NCBI GenBank assembly: GCA_035498405.1
Contig: DATKAE010000122.1
Location: forward strand, 1 to 64,000
Length of the DNA: 64,000 bases
Reading direction: 5' to 3'
Source: DATBFU01 sp035498405
GTDB taxonomy: Bacteria > Acidobacteriota > Thermoanaerobaculia > UBA5066 > Gp7-AA6
Shown in pieces: positions 16,978 to 25,693 of the stretch. Positions within the stretch are counted from its first letter, which is position 1, and each line of letters starts with the position of its first letter. Position numbers and translations under genes: made by a program. Under the pieces are notes generated by a model. It was not told where the DNA came from. It searched no databases and was given only the letters and a program-made list of their open reading frames with translations.

Positions 16978-18384
16978 ATGGTCGAAAGCAAGTCCTACGC
17001 TCTCGCGATCATCGGCTCGGGCCCCGGCGGCTACGTGGCCGCCATCCGAGCGGCGCAGGTCGGGTTATCCGTCCTCTTGATCGAGCGGGATTCCCGGCTG
17101 GGCGGCGTTTGCACGCTCCGGGGATGCATCCCCACCAAGGCCCTGCTGCACACGGCGGACCTGCTCGAGGAGACGCGCCACGGCGGCGACGTGGGCGTGG
17201 CCTCCAAGGACGTGCGCTTGGATCTTGCGGCGGCGATGAAGCACAAGGAGAAGGTCGTCCGCCAGAGCTCCAACGGCATCGCCTACTTGATGAAGAAGAA
17301 TCGCGTGGACGTCGTCAACGGGTTTGGCCGGATCGCCGGCGTCGGGCGCGTCTCGGTCACCGGCGCCGACGGCTCCGAGACGGTGTACGAAGCCAAGAAC
17401 ATCCTCGTGGCGACGGGCTCGGCGCCTCGCTCGCTTCCGGGAATCGAGATCGACCACCAAACGATCCTCTCTTCGGATTCCGTTCTGGAGCTCGCGGAAG
17501 TGCCGAAGTCGCTTCTGGTGATCGGTTCCGGAGCGGTGGGTGTCGAGTTCGCTTCGATGTACTCGCGGTTCGGCTGCAAGGCAACGATCCTGGAGCTGTT
17601 GCCCCGGATCGTGCCGCTCGAGGACGAGGACATCTCGCGGGAACTGGCGGCTTCCTTCAAGCGTCAGGGGATGACCGTCTACGTGGACGCGCGGGTCGAG
17701 CGCGTGACGCGAACCGACGCCGGTGTCGAGGTCCTGGCCCGAACTTCCGCCGAGAAGACCGAGACGATGCGCGCCGAGAAAGTCCTGTTGGCGGTGGGCC
17801 GCAAGCCTCTTTCGGAGGGAATCGGACTCGAGGGAGTCGGCGTGGCCACGGAGCGCGGCTACATCCGTGTCGACGGCTACATGCGCACCAACGTGCCCGG
17901 GATCTATGCGATCGGGGACGTCGTTCCGACGCCCTGGCTCGCTCACGTGGCGTCGGCGGAGGGTGTCGTCGCGGTCGAGCACATGGCGGGTGTGCCGACG
18001 CGCCCGGTCAACTACGATCAGATCCCGGGCTGCACGTATTGCTCACCCGAGGTCGCGTCGATCGGGCTGACGGAGGCGAAGGCGCGGGAGCGCGGGTACG
18101 ACGTGGCGGTCGGGAAGTTTCCCTTCTCGGCGATCGGGAAGGCCCGGATCCTGAACGAGACGGCCGGTTTCGTGAAGATCGTCGCGGAGAAGAAGTACGA
18201 CGAGGTGCTGGGCGTCCACATCATCGGGCCGCGGGCGACCGAGCTGATCGCCGAGGCGAGCGCCGCGATGGCGCTCGAGGCCACCTCCGAGGACCTCGTC
18301 CGCGCGGTCCACGCCCACCCAACGCTGTCCGAGGCGATCCATGAGGCGGCGGAGGCGGTCGGGGGCCACTCGATACATATTTAG
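16978..18384 (+). CDS. lpdA: Dihydrolipoyl dehydrogenase (E3)
   Basis: A 468-residue FAD-dependent disulfide reductase that reoxidises dihydrolipoamide in 2-oxo acid dehydrogenase complexes or the glycine cleavage system. FAD-binding GSGPGGYVAAIRAAQ is at residues 13-27. The redox pair is Cys45/Cys50, in an unusual CTLRGC context rather than the common CLNxGC. NAD site GSGAVGVEFASMY and the C-terminal HPTLSEAIHEAA dyad region are present. ATG 16978 has GGAG just upstream. No E1 or E2 gene is adjacent, so it may serve several complexes. Confidence 0.92.
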   Translation: MVESKSYALAIIGSGPGGYVAAIRAAQVGLSVLLIERDSRLGGVCTLRGCIPTKALLHTADLLEETRHGGDVGVASKDVRLDLAAAMKHKEKVVRQSSNGIAYLMKKNRVDVVNGFGRIAGVGRVSVTGADGSETVYEAKNILVATGSAPRSLPGIEIDHQTILSSDSVLELAEVPKSLLVIGSGAVGVEFASMYSRFGCKATILELLPRIVPLEDEDISRELAASFKRQGMTVYVDARVERVTRTDAGVEVLARTSAEKTETMRAEKVLLAVGRKPLSEGIGLEGVGVATERGYIRVDGYMRTNVPGIYAIGDVVPTPWLAHVASAEGVVAVEHMAGVPTRPVNYDQIPGCTYCSPEVASIGLTEAKARERGYDVAVGKFPFSAIGKARILNETAGFVKIVAEKKYDEVLGVHIIGPRATELIAEASAAMALEATSEDLVRAVHAHPTLSEAIHEAAEAVGGHSIHI

Positions 18385-18438
18385 CGGCGCTGGGCAAGTT
18401 CCGGTAACGCGCTGTCACCAGCTGACCGCCCAGCGCCG
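18385..18438. terminator. 11-bp inverted repeat with nested hairpin
   Basis: CGGCGCTGGGC (18385-18395), directly after the lpdA stop, pairs perfectly with GCCCAGCGCCG (18428-18438). The 32-base loop contains a second near-match stem GGTAAC/GTCACC. It lies between converging lpdA and the glycosidase gene, so a two-way terminator is the simplest reading. The rest of the gap to 18497 shows nothing further. Confidence 0.5.
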
Positions 18439-18497
18439 GAAGAGAGTTTTCAAGGCAGTCCGGCGAGGTGAGGAGCCCCGTCGATGCGCGGCCCGAA

Positions 18498-20507
18498 CTA
18501 TCGGAAGTAGCCGCTGACGTCGAGGAGCAGGTGCACGGTGCCGGAGGGTAGCGCCGCGAGCACCGTGACGCCGCCGGAGGCGCCGAGGGTGAGAATCGCG
18601 TTGTTGGCGCGGGTCTGGCCGGCGCGGAAATTGAGCAGGCTCGTGCCGGGCATCGCCGTCCCGTCCGGGAAGGCGGTCAGGTGGCCGTCGGCTCCCGGAG
18701 CCGTGATGGTGACGTTGGCTGCCACGGAGATTGCCGTCGCCGGAATGCCGCATTGGCCGGCCAGGGAGAAGGTGCGAGTGGAGCCCGCGGGCAGCGCGGG
18801 TCCTCCTTCGGGCCCGGGCGACAACCGGGTGTCCACGATCCGGCAGGGCGGGACGGTGTAGAAGGAAGCGCCTGCTCCGGCCAGCACGAAGAGGGTCACA
18901 CTCTGGGGCGGGAGCGTCGTCGCGACGGCGCCGCCGGAAACCGCCACGTCGCCCAGACGAGTAATCGCGTTTGTGGAGGTGAGCTGCCAGACCTGGGCCG
19001 CGCCGCGCGCCGAGAAGTGGGAAAAGACGATCGTGGCGGGTGTCGAGCCAGAGAGGTTCTTCGAGACGACCATCACGGTCAGCGCCCCGTCGGCGGCGCG
19101 GACCGCGGCGAAAGCAGAAACGGTGTCGGGGTCCGGAACCGTGGCGCGCACGCCGATGTCGCCGAAGGCCGACTTGTTACCGTCATAGTTTCGGTAGAGG
19201 CGCATCGCGTTGTAGGTGGGCGTCGAGGCCGCGGGAGCGATCCACCGCGCCGCCAGGTCGAGCCCCTCGCGGCCGAAGATTCCGAGGATGTCGGCCTGCG
19301 CCGTCGCGCCGTTGATGTGCCCTTCTGCGCCCCAGTTGTACTCCGTGATGGCCGTCTTGAGGTTCGGTCCATAGGCCGCCGCCCACTGACGCAGCCGCGG
19401 CACCAAGCGCACGGTGTCGGCGATCCAGCTTTCGTCGACGTAGTTCGGGTCCCAGAGCGAGCGCGTCGACCGGTTCCGGCGCAATTGCATCGACGTCGAG
19501 ACGTCGTCGCTGAACTCGCCGCCTTGAGGATAGTAGTGCACGCTGAAGACGTCCAAGAGTGAGCGGCCCGCCCCAGCGGACGCCGTCGAGAGCTGTCCGA
19601 GGACCCACGGAAGATAGTCGGCTCCGCCGTGACTGTTGCGGTCCGGGAGCGTTCCCCACCCGTGCAGACTCCCGTACTGTTGGTCATAGCCGCTGTAGAA
19701 GTAGCCGCTCCAGCCCCACTCCTCGGGACCCACGACCGCCGCCGACGGGTCGATCGACTTGATGCGGTTGGCGTAGTCCACCATCTTGTCGCGGATCTCC
19801 TGCATGGTGGCCCCGGTCGGGTGAACGTCACGGTGCGTGGAGTGCCAGATGCTGGGCTCGTTGTCCAGGATGTAGTACCGCAGGCCGGTCCCGGAGGCGG
19901 GGCCCCAGGTGGAGGCGAGATGCTGCATCCAGCCTTGCTGAAAGACGGAATCGGCCGGCAGGTTGGCGTCGTTCGGGTCGTTTCCGGCCACGAACGTTCC
20001 GTTGGAGTGGACCCCGTTGCCCGCATCCGGAAACCATTGCCAGTCGTTGCCGCTCTGAGCGCCGTACTTGGCGATGGAGAAGCTCGCGAGCTTGTTTCGA
20101 CCGGCGCCGAGCTTGGCGACCCAGCCGACGGTCGGGATCGTCAGCATGGGTTGGCTGCCGCCGGCGCGGCTCTGGGAGATGAACGTGTCGCCGTTCTCTC
20201 CCGGCGTGGCCGATGCCTCGGCGATGCTCTCGAAGTACCAGTCGTTGCCGCGGTTGCTCGCGTTTGCCTGCCAGTTGTAGAGGCTCGCGGCGTTGCCACC
20301 CGAACGATTGACGGGACAGTTCAAGTCGGCGAGCAGGGCCGTGGACCCGAAGGCGACACCGTAGATCTCAGGATGGATCGGATGGCGGTCGAGCGCGGCG
20401 TCCACGGCGATCTGGACCGGAGGGTTCTGCGCCAGAAGCGGCGCGGAAAGCAGGGCGAGGACGAGGCCAGTCCGGGCGCAGGCTGCGCGCATGCGACTTT
20501 CAATCAT
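18498..20507 (-). CDS. Secreted GH44-family glycoside hydrolase with C-terminal domain
   Basis: A 669-residue protein with a signal peptide (residues about 6-26, ending APLLAQ) and a glycoside hydrolase family 44 catalytic region, a family of endoglucanase/xyloglucanase type. The family landmarks are NRSGGNAASLYNWQ, acid/base Glu217 in ILDNEPSIW and nucleophile Glu389 in ITEYNWG. The final 120 residues (from about 549, starting FYTVPPCRIVDTR) form a separate domain ending LLLDVSGYFR, which I take to be a repeated surface or sorting module. Substrate is inferred. ATG 20507 or 20492 may be the start. A TAAAAT -10-like box lies about 22 bases upstream. Confidence 0.85.
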   Translation of the reverse strand: MIESRMRAACARTGLVLALLSAPLLAQNPPVQIAVDAALDRHPIHPEIYGVAFGSTALLADLNCPVNRSGGNAASLYNWQANASNRGNDWYFESIAEASATPGENGDTFISQSRAGGSQPMLTIPTVGWVAKLGAGRNKLASFSIAKYGAQSGNDWQWFPDAGNGVHSNGTFVAGNDPNDANLPADSVFQQGWMQHLASTWGPASGTGLRYYILDNEPSIWHSTHRDVHPTGATMQEIRDKMVDYANRIKSIDPSAAVVGPEEWGWSGYFYSGYDQQYGSLHGWGTLPDRNSHGGADYLPWVLGQLSTASAGAGRSLLDVFSVHYYPQGGEFSDDVSTSMQLRRNRSTRSLWDPNYVDESWIADTVRLVPRLRQWAAAYGPNLKTAITEYNWGAEGHINGATAQADILGIFGREGLDLAARWIAPAASTPTYNAMRLYRNYDGNKSAFGDIGVRATVPDPDTVSAFAAVRAADGALTVMVVSKNLSGSTPATIVFSHFSARGAAQVWQLTSTNAITRLGDVAVSGGAVATTLPPQSVTLFVLAGAGASFYTVPPCRIVDTRLSPGPEGGPALPAGSTRTFSLAGQCGIPATAISVAANVTITAPGADGHLTAFPDGTAMPGTSLLNFRAGQTRANNAILTLGASGGVTVLAALPSGTVHLLLDVSGYFR

Positions 20508-20701
20508 CGAGTTGTTCAGGCTCGATACATTTTAAGCGAGATCGGACAAGAGCCCGCATCGCACGGTCAAGAGCGGGCTGGCCGGCCGCGAAGCGCGGCA
20601 AAGTGAGGGAGGACCCGAGACACGTTTCGGCGGGTGATGACCACGGCCTCGGGCGGGGCCGAGGCGAATCGCGGAGCGACCGATGCTCCGTCCCTGGTCT
20701 G
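20508..20701. other. Gene-free 194-base spacer with two short hairpins
   Basis: No coding sequence is seen. AGCCCGC (20551-20557) pairs with GCGGGCT (20573-20579). GCCTCGG (20646-20652) pairs with CCGAGGC (20659-20665), 37 bases after the stop of the minus-strand gene at 20702, and could end its transcript. A -10-like box for the GH44 gene (TAAAAT on the minus strand, 20529-20534) is also here. Confidence 0.4.
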
Positions 20702-21253
20702 CTACTGCTCCGGTGCCCGCGGGACGTCGCCCGGCACGGCCTGGACTGCCGGCGCAGGTGGGCGGGCAATCGTCTTGCCCTCGACGTAGTCGTTGGGTGA
20801 GTTGGGCAACCCCATCGTCGAGCCCGGCACGAGCTTGGAATCCCAGGTCGGGTTGTAGGAGCGGTTCGGGTTGAAGAGAGCAGAACCGTCGGGACGCGCG
20901 CCGGCAGGGACGACGGTCAGCGTCTTGCCGGACGCGCCCCCGCTCGACGCGACGCTGCCGCCGGTTGCGCCGATCTCCACCGCCTGGCCGGGCTGCAGCC
21001 GCTTTCCTGGCTCGGGCGGCCTTCCGGCGACCACTTGCTTGACGTCCTTGGCGCGGACGCTCATCAAGGCGCCGTCCGGATAGTGGCGAAAGAGGAGCAG
21101 GGCTCCGTTGGGCTGTGGTTTGCCCATCGCCCAGGACGACTGGCCGCCCGCGAGATCCACCCGATAGAGTTGCGGAGCGCTGGCGGCCGGTGCGGGGGCT
21201 TGAGCGCTCGTCGCCGCCACCGCCACGACGAAAAGCAGTGAAAGGTGGAGCAT
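20702..21253 (-). CDS. Small exported protein of unknown function
   Basis: A 183-residue protein with an N-terminal signal peptide (MLHLSLLFVVAVAATSAQA). The mature part contains a DGALMSVRAKDVKQVV stretch, a Gly/Ser-rich linker (about residues 105-120) and a Pro/Ala-rich C-terminus. No enzyme motif is visible. ATG 21251-21253 is chosen because it begins the signal peptide and follows a GAGGGGGA ribosome site; an upstream frame lacks both. It diverges from the exporter operon at 21402, with 148 bases between start codons. I do not recognise the family. Confidence 0.7.
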   Translation of the reverse strand: MLHLSLLFVVAVAATSAQAPAPAASAPQLYRVDLAGGQSSWAMGKPQPNGALLLFRHYPDGALMSVRAKDVKQVVAGRPPEPGKRLQPGQAVEIGATGGSVASSGGASGKTLTVVPAGARPDGSALFNPNRSYNPTWDSKLVPGSTMGLPNSPNDYVEGKTIARPPAPAVQAVPGDVPRAPEQ

Positions 21254-21368
21254 GACCTGATCCCCCTCGGTCTCGATTATCCCCCCTTTTTCGGCCCCGG
21301 GGCTCGTTGCGAGCGGGAATCGGGACAGGGCTGCCGAGGGTTGAAAGTCTCGCGGCATAAGAGGTTTG

Positions 21369-21394
21369 GAGCCGCCTTGGGAGCGGCTCGGAGG
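21369..21394 (+). promoter_or_regulatory. Stem-loop abutting the ribosome site of the exporter operon
   Basis: GAGCCGC (21369-21375) pairs with GCGGCTC (21383-21389) across a 7-base loop. The strong Shine-Dalgarno GGAGG (21390-21394) follows immediately, seven bases before ATG 21402. The stem could influence ribosome access or mRNA stability; only the sequence is evidence. Confidence 0.35.
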
Positions 21395-21401
21395 CAATAG
21401 A

Positions 21402-22580
21402 ATGCGCCCCTCGGAGTTGCATGCGATGAGTCAGGAGCGCAAGGGTCCGGCGGACCTCGCGGCCCTTCGGATCGACCGCGAGCCTCGGTCGTCCGGCCCG
21501 CGCGGCTGGCTCTTCCTGTTGGCGGCTCTCGTCGTGGCGGCCGGAGCCGCGGCCTATTTGCTCTCGGGCCGGTCGCTTCGGCCGAGACTCGTCGAGACGG
21601 TCACGGCCTCGATCGTGACGGAGGGGCAGGCCACGACGCTGCTGACGGCGACCGGCTACGTCGAGGCGGAGCGCAAGGCGGACCTCTCGCCCAAGATCAC
21701 CTCTCGGATCATCGAGCTGAACGTGACCGAGGGCTCGCGCGTCAAGAAGGGCGAGATCATCGCCCGGCTGGACGATACGGACTTGAACGCCCAGCTCGCG
21801 GAGGCGAGCGCCAACTGGGTCAATGCGAAGGCGGAGCTCGAGCGCCAGCAGTCCCTCTATCAGCAGGGACTCTCGCCAAAGTCCGTCCTCGATGCGGCCG
21901 TCGCCTCGGAGAGGGCGACCCGGGCGCGCGCCGACTACGTCAAGGCGCTGATCGACTACACGGTGATCCGGGCGCCTTTTGCCGGCGTGGTCACCGCCAA
22001 GCGCGCGTTCGTGGGCGAGGCCGTCTCGCCGTACGGCTCCTCGCCGTCAGGCGGCGGCTCAGGCGGCGCCATCGTCACCCTGGTCGAGTTCTCGAGCCTG
22101 TATGTGGGGGCGGACGTCAACGAGGCGAACCTCGGCAAGCTCGGTCCCAAGCAGCCGGCAGAGATCAGCCTCGACGCGATGCCTGAGAAGACCTACCACG
22201 GTTACCTTCGCCAGGTCGTTCCCGCCGCGGATCGCCAGAAGGCGACCGTGCGCGTGAAGGTTTCCTTCCTCGACGCGGATGACCGGATCCTGCCGGACCT
22301 TTCGGCGCGGGTCTCCTTCACGTCGGAGGCGACGAAGGGAAGCGCCAACCGCAGCCGCATCCTGATTCCGAAGGCCGCGCTCGTGACCGCCGACGGCAAG
22401 ACGGGCGTCTTTCGAATCGCCGCGGGGAGGGTGAAATTCCAGCCGATCGAGGCGGGGGGCGAGGTGCAGGGGCAGATCGAGGTGACGCGGGGCCTCCAGG
22501 GAGGCGAGCGGCTGGTCTCGGCCGGCGGGGCCGGGTTGCGGGACGGAGACCGCGTCCGGGTGGAAGGGGAGAAGCCATGA
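21402..22580 (+). CDS. HlyD/MacA-like periplasmic adaptor
   Basis: A 392-residue membrane-fusion protein linking an inner-membrane ABC exporter to the periplasm. One N-terminal membrane helix (LFLLAALVVAAGAAAYLL, about residues 40-58) is followed by a biotinyl-lipoyl-like half (LSPKITSRIIELNVTEGS), a coiled-coil hairpin (ANWVNAKAELERQQSLYQQG) and the second lipoyl half (IRAPFAGVVTAKRAFVGEAV). The beta-barrel end follows. ATG 21402 has GGAGG seven bases upstream; ATG 21426 is an alternative. Its stop overlaps the ATPase start (ATGA). The cargo is unknown; MacAB-type pumps export macrolides, lipids or peptides. Confidence 0.9.
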   Translation: MRPSELHAMSQERKGPADLAALRIDREPRSSGPRGWLFLLAALVVAAGAAAYLLSGRSLRPRLVETVTASIVTEGQATTLLTATGYVEAERKADLSPKITSRIIELNVTEGSRVKKGEIIARLDDTDLNAQLAEASANWVNAKAELERQQSLYQQGLSPKSVLDAAVASERATRARADYVKALIDYTVIRAPFAGVVTAKRAFVGEAVSPYGSSPSGGGSGGAIVTLVEFSSLYVGADVNEANLGKLGPKQPAEISLDAMPEKTYHGYLRQVVPAADRQKATVRVKVSFLDADDRILPDLSARVSFTSEATKGSANRSRILIPKAALVTADGKTGVFRIAAGRVKFQPIEAGGEVQGQIEVTRGLQGGERLVSAGGAGLRDGDRVRVEGEKP

Positions 22581-23290
22581 GCGAAGCGCTGATCGACATC
22601 GAACACGTGGAGAAGGTCTATCACCGGGACCAGATCGAAATCCCGGTCTTGAACGACATCAACCTGGAGGTCCCGTCGGGCGAGTATGTCGCGTTGATGG
22701 GGCCGTCCGGCTCGGGCAAGACGACGCTCTTGAACCTGATCGCGGGGATCGACTCTCCCACGCGCGGCCGCATCGTCATCGGGGGGCGCGACATCGCCAC
22801 GATGTCGCAGACCGACCTGGCCGAGTGGCGCTCGCACACCGTCGGGTTCATCTTTCAGCTCTACAACCTGCTCCCGGTCTTGAACGCGTTCGAGAACGTG
22901 GAGCTGCCGCTGCTGCTGACGAAGCTGTCGAAGAAGGAGCGCCGCAAGCACGTCGAGACGGCGCTCTCGATCGTGGGGCTCTCCGACCGAATGGACCACT
23001 ACCCGAGGCAGCTCTCGGGCGGTCAGGAGCAGCGCGTCGCCATCGCCCGCGCCATCGTCTCGGATCCGAAGATCCTCGTGGCGGACGAGCCGACGGGCGA
23101 CCTCGACGCCAAGTCGGCCGAGGAGATCCTCGAGCTGCTCCGCCGCCTGAACGAGGAGTTCGGCAAGACGATCGTCATGGTCACGCACGACCCGAAGGCC
23201 GCGGATCGGGCGCACCGCATGATTCACCTCGACAAGGGCGTCCTCCACGCCGACGAACGGACCGAGACGGGAGCGGTGGGCAAGCCGTGA
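22577..23290 (+). CDS. ABC transporter ATPase, MacB/LolD type
   Basis: A 237-residue ABC ATPase of the MacB/LolD/FtsE group that energises the two following permeases. Walker A GPSGSGKTT is near residues 42-50, signature LSGGQEQR starts at Leu146, Walker B ILVADEPTGDLD and the H-loop VTHD follow. The first residues (LIDIEHVEKVY) match the family start. It overlaps both neighbours (ATGA and GTGA junctions), so the four genes are one operon. LSGGQEQR instead of LSGGQQQR is a common variant. Confidence 0.94.
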   Translation: MSEALIDIEHVEKVYHRDQIEIPVLNDINLEVPSGEYVALMGPSGSGKTTLLNLIAGIDSPTRGRIVIGGRDIATMSQTDLAEWRSHTVGFIFQLYNLLPVLNAFENVELPLLLTKLSKKERRKHVETALSIVGLSDRMDHYPRQLSGGQEQRVAIARAIVSDPKILVADEPTGDLDAKSAEEILELLRRLNEEFGKTIVMVTHDPKAADRAHRMIHLDKGVLHADERTETGAVGKP

Positions 23291-24453
23291 AGTACCTGAA
23301 CCTGATCTGGCGCAACGTCTTTCGCAAGAAGACCCGCACGGTGCTCACGATGAGTTCCATCGTGCTCGTGCTCGTCCTGATCGTGACCCTCGTGTCCCTG
23401 CTGCGCGCGATGGAACAGGATCCCTCGGGAGGCAAAGGCTCCAACCGCCTCGTCGTGCAGCACGCGACCGGCCTCGCCAACTTCCTGCCGCTGTCCCAGC
23501 GCCAGCGGATCGAGCAGATCCCCGGTGTCGTGGCCGTGACGCCCGAGATCTGGTTCGGCGGTATCTACAAGGACGACCGGCCCGAGAACTTCTTTGGACA
23601 GCTCTCGGCCGATCCCGACATCTTCTTCGACAAGATCTTCGACGAGGCGACGATCGACCCGAAGGTCAACGCCGAATGGAAGGCAAACCGCAACTCCTTC
23701 GTCGCGGGCAAGGCGCTGGAGGACAAGTTCCACTGGAAGCCCGGCGACCACGTCCAACTGCGCGGGACGTACATCCCGATCACGCTCGACCTGGTCTACG
23801 TCGGGTCGTACCACTCGGGCGACGAGTCCAACGCCTTCTTCCACAACGAGTACCTGAACCAATCGAAGTGGTTCGGAGCCGACAAGTACACCGGCATCTA
23901 CTACCTGAAGGTCGAGAAGACCGAGGACCTGTCTCGCGTCTCGGCGGCGATCGACAAGATGTTCGAGAACAGCGACGCACCGACCAAGACGCTGACCGAG
24001 AAACAATTTCAGGCCTCCTTCATGGAGATGATGGGCAACGTGAAGGGTTTGATCCGCTGGATTTCCGTGATCATCCTCTTCGCCATCACTCTGATCGTGG
24101 CCAACACGATCGCCATGTCCGCGCGCGAGCGAGTCACCGAGATTGCCGTGATGCGCACCCTCGGTTACCGCCGCACGCACATTCTCGTGTTCATCCTCTC
24201 GGAGGCCGTTCTGATGGCTCTTCTCGGGGGTGTCATCGGCCTGATCGGCGCGAAGTACCTCATCATCCCCGGGATGATCGGCTTCATGAAGTACACCCCC
24301 ATGGCGCCGTTCCTGATCAACTTCAAGGTCAGCGGTGTGGTGCTGCTCGCGGCCTTCGGCATTTCGGTCGGCGTCGGGGTGCTCGCCGGGTTCGTGCCCG
24401 CGATTCGCTCCTCCCAGATCCGGATTGTCGACGGCCTGCGGCAGGTGGTGTGA
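23287..24453 (+). CDS. ABC transporter permease, FtsX/MacB type (first)
   Basis: A 388-residue permease with the MacB-like plan: one N-terminal membrane helix (about residues 17-37), a large periplasmic MacB_PCD domain, then three helices in the FtsX domain near the C-terminus (from about 255). The block ITLIVANTIAMSARERVTEIAVMRTLGYRR is typical of the family (shown in two overlapping parts: NTIAMSARERVTEIA and VMRTLGYRR). GTG 23287 overlaps the ATPase stop. With its partner at 24456 it likely forms a heterodimeric channel-like mechanotransmission unit rather than a classic pore. Confidence 0.9.
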   Translation: MKYLNLIWRNVFRKKTRTVLTMSSIVLVLVLIVTLVSLLRAMEQDPSGGKGSNRLVVQHATGLANFLPLSQRQRIEQIPGVVAVTPEIWFGGIYKDDRPENFFGQLSADPDIFFDKIFDEATIDPKVNAEWKANRNSFVAGKALEDKFHWKPGDHVQLRGTYIPITLDLVYVGSYHSGDESNAFFHNEYLNQSKWFGADKYTGIYYLKVEKTEDLSRVSAAIDKMFENSDAPTKTLTEKQFQASFMEMMGNVKGLIRWISVIILFAITLIVANTIAMSARERVTEIAVMRTLGYRRTHILVFILSEAVLMALLGGVIGLIGAKYLIIPGMIGFMKYTPMAPFLINFKVSGVVLLAAFGISVGVGVLAGFVPAIRSSQIRIVDGLRQVV

Positions 24454-24455
24454 CG

Positions 24456-25628
24456 ATGGCGATCCCGCTGAAGTACAACCTCCGCAACCTCCTCGGCCGC
24501 AAGGTCTCGACCCTGATGACGGTCGCCGTGGTGGCGCTCGTCGTGACGGTCTTCCTCTTCGTGCTGTCGCTGTGGCAGGGTGTCGAGCGGACCCTTTCGG
24601 TCAACGCCTCGACGCGCAACGTCCTGACGATGCGGGTCGGCTCCCAGGCCGAGATGCAGAGCGTCATCACGCGGGACCAGTTCGACCAGATCCGCTCGTT
24701 GCCGGGAATCGAGCGGGATGTCAAGGGCGAGCCGATGGTTTCTCCGGAGTTGCTGACGCTGGTCAACATCCCGCGCCAGGACGGGCAGAGCTCCAACGTT
24801 CAGGTGCGCGGCATCGCCCCCGTCGGCCTGCAGATGCGCCCGGGAATCCGGATCGTGGATGGCCGGATGTTCCGGCCGGAAGCGGAAGAAGCGATCGTGT
24901 CGCGCAACCTGTCGACGCGCTTTGCCCACATGAACCTGGGCGACGTCATCAAGCAGGGAAACTTCCGGTGGACGATCGTCGGGCATTTCGATGCCTTGGG
25001 CAGCGCCTACGAGTCCGAAATCTGGGTGGACGTGAAGGATCTGCAGGCGCAGACCAAGCGCCAGATCTTCTCCTCGGTCTTCGTGCGCACGAGCGACCCG
25101 GACTCGGCCGCTCGCTACATCGAAGCCGTCAAGGGAGACCAGCGTCTGAAGCTCGAAGGCAAGACCGAGAGGAAGTACTACGAGGAGCAGATGGTCACGG
25201 GCGCGCCGATCAAGATCATCGCGATCCTCGTCGGCTTCTTCACGGCGATCGGAGCGGCGTTTGGCGCCATGAACACGATGTACGCCCAGGTCTCGGCGCG
25301 GACCCGGGAGATCGGGACGCTCCGGGCCATCGGCTTCTCGCGCCGGTCGGTTCTGGCCTCCTTCGTGCTCGAGGCGCTTCTGCTGTGCCTGGCGGGCGGC
25401 GTGATCGGAACGGCCGCCGCCTTCGGGCTCTTCAATCTGGTCGTCACCAAGCCCACCGGCACGATGAACTTCCGGACCTTCTCCGAGGTGCTCTTCAATT
25501 TCCGGCTCACACCGCCGCTCGTGGCGGGCGGGATCGCCTTCTCGCTCGCCATGGGGCTTCTGGGCGGGTTCTTTCCGGCCTTCCGCGCGGCGCGCTTGAA
25601 GATTACCTCGGCGCTGCGCGCGGTCTGA
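24456..25628 (+). CDS. ABC transporter permease, FtsX/MacB type (second)
   Basis: A 390-residue permease paralogous to the preceding one. N-terminal membrane helix (VAVVALVVTVFLFVLSLW), periplasmic domain with PGIRIVDGRMFRPEAEEAIV and three C-terminal helices with NTMYAQVSARTREIGTLRA and IGFSRRSVLASFVLEALLL. The ATG follows the previous stop by two bases. Two separate permeases with a separate ATPase are a common alternative to the fused MacB. It is the last gene of the exporter operon. Confidence 0.9.
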   Translation: MAIPLKYNLRNLLGRKVSTLMTVAVVALVVTVFLFVLSLWQGVERTLSVNASTRNVLTMRVGSQAEMQSVITRDQFDQIRSLPGIERDVKGEPMVSPELLTLVNIPRQDGQSSNVQVRGIAPVGLQMRPGIRIVDGRMFRPEAEEAIVSRNLSTRFAHMNLGDVIKQGNFRWTIVGHFDALGSAYESEIWVDVKDLQAQTKRQIFSSVFVRTSDPDSAARYIEAVKGDQRLKLEGKTERKYYEEQMVTGAPIKIIAILVGFFTAIGAAFGAMNTMYAQVSARTREIGTLRAIGFSRRSVLASFVLEALLLCLAGGVIGTAAAFGLFNLVVTKPTGTMNFRTFSEVLFNFRLTPPLVAGGIAFSLAMGLLGGFFPAFRAARLKITSALRAV

Positions 25629-25673
25629 GCCGGGCGGCCGGCGGGGGCGGGAACTCGGGGCTCCCGCCTCGCT

Positions 25674-25691
25674 GATAGCATCTCTGCTATC
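25674..25691. promoter_or_regulatory. Palindromic operator before the XRE gene
   Basis: GATAGCA (25674-25680), spacer TCTC and TGCTATC (25685-25691) form a perfect 7-bp inverted repeat ending two bases before ATG 25694. Its position at the start of a helix-turn-helix gene suggests an autoregulatory binding site. There is no Shine-Dalgarno sequence between it and the start codon. Confidence 0.6.
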
Positions 25692-25693
25692 GC

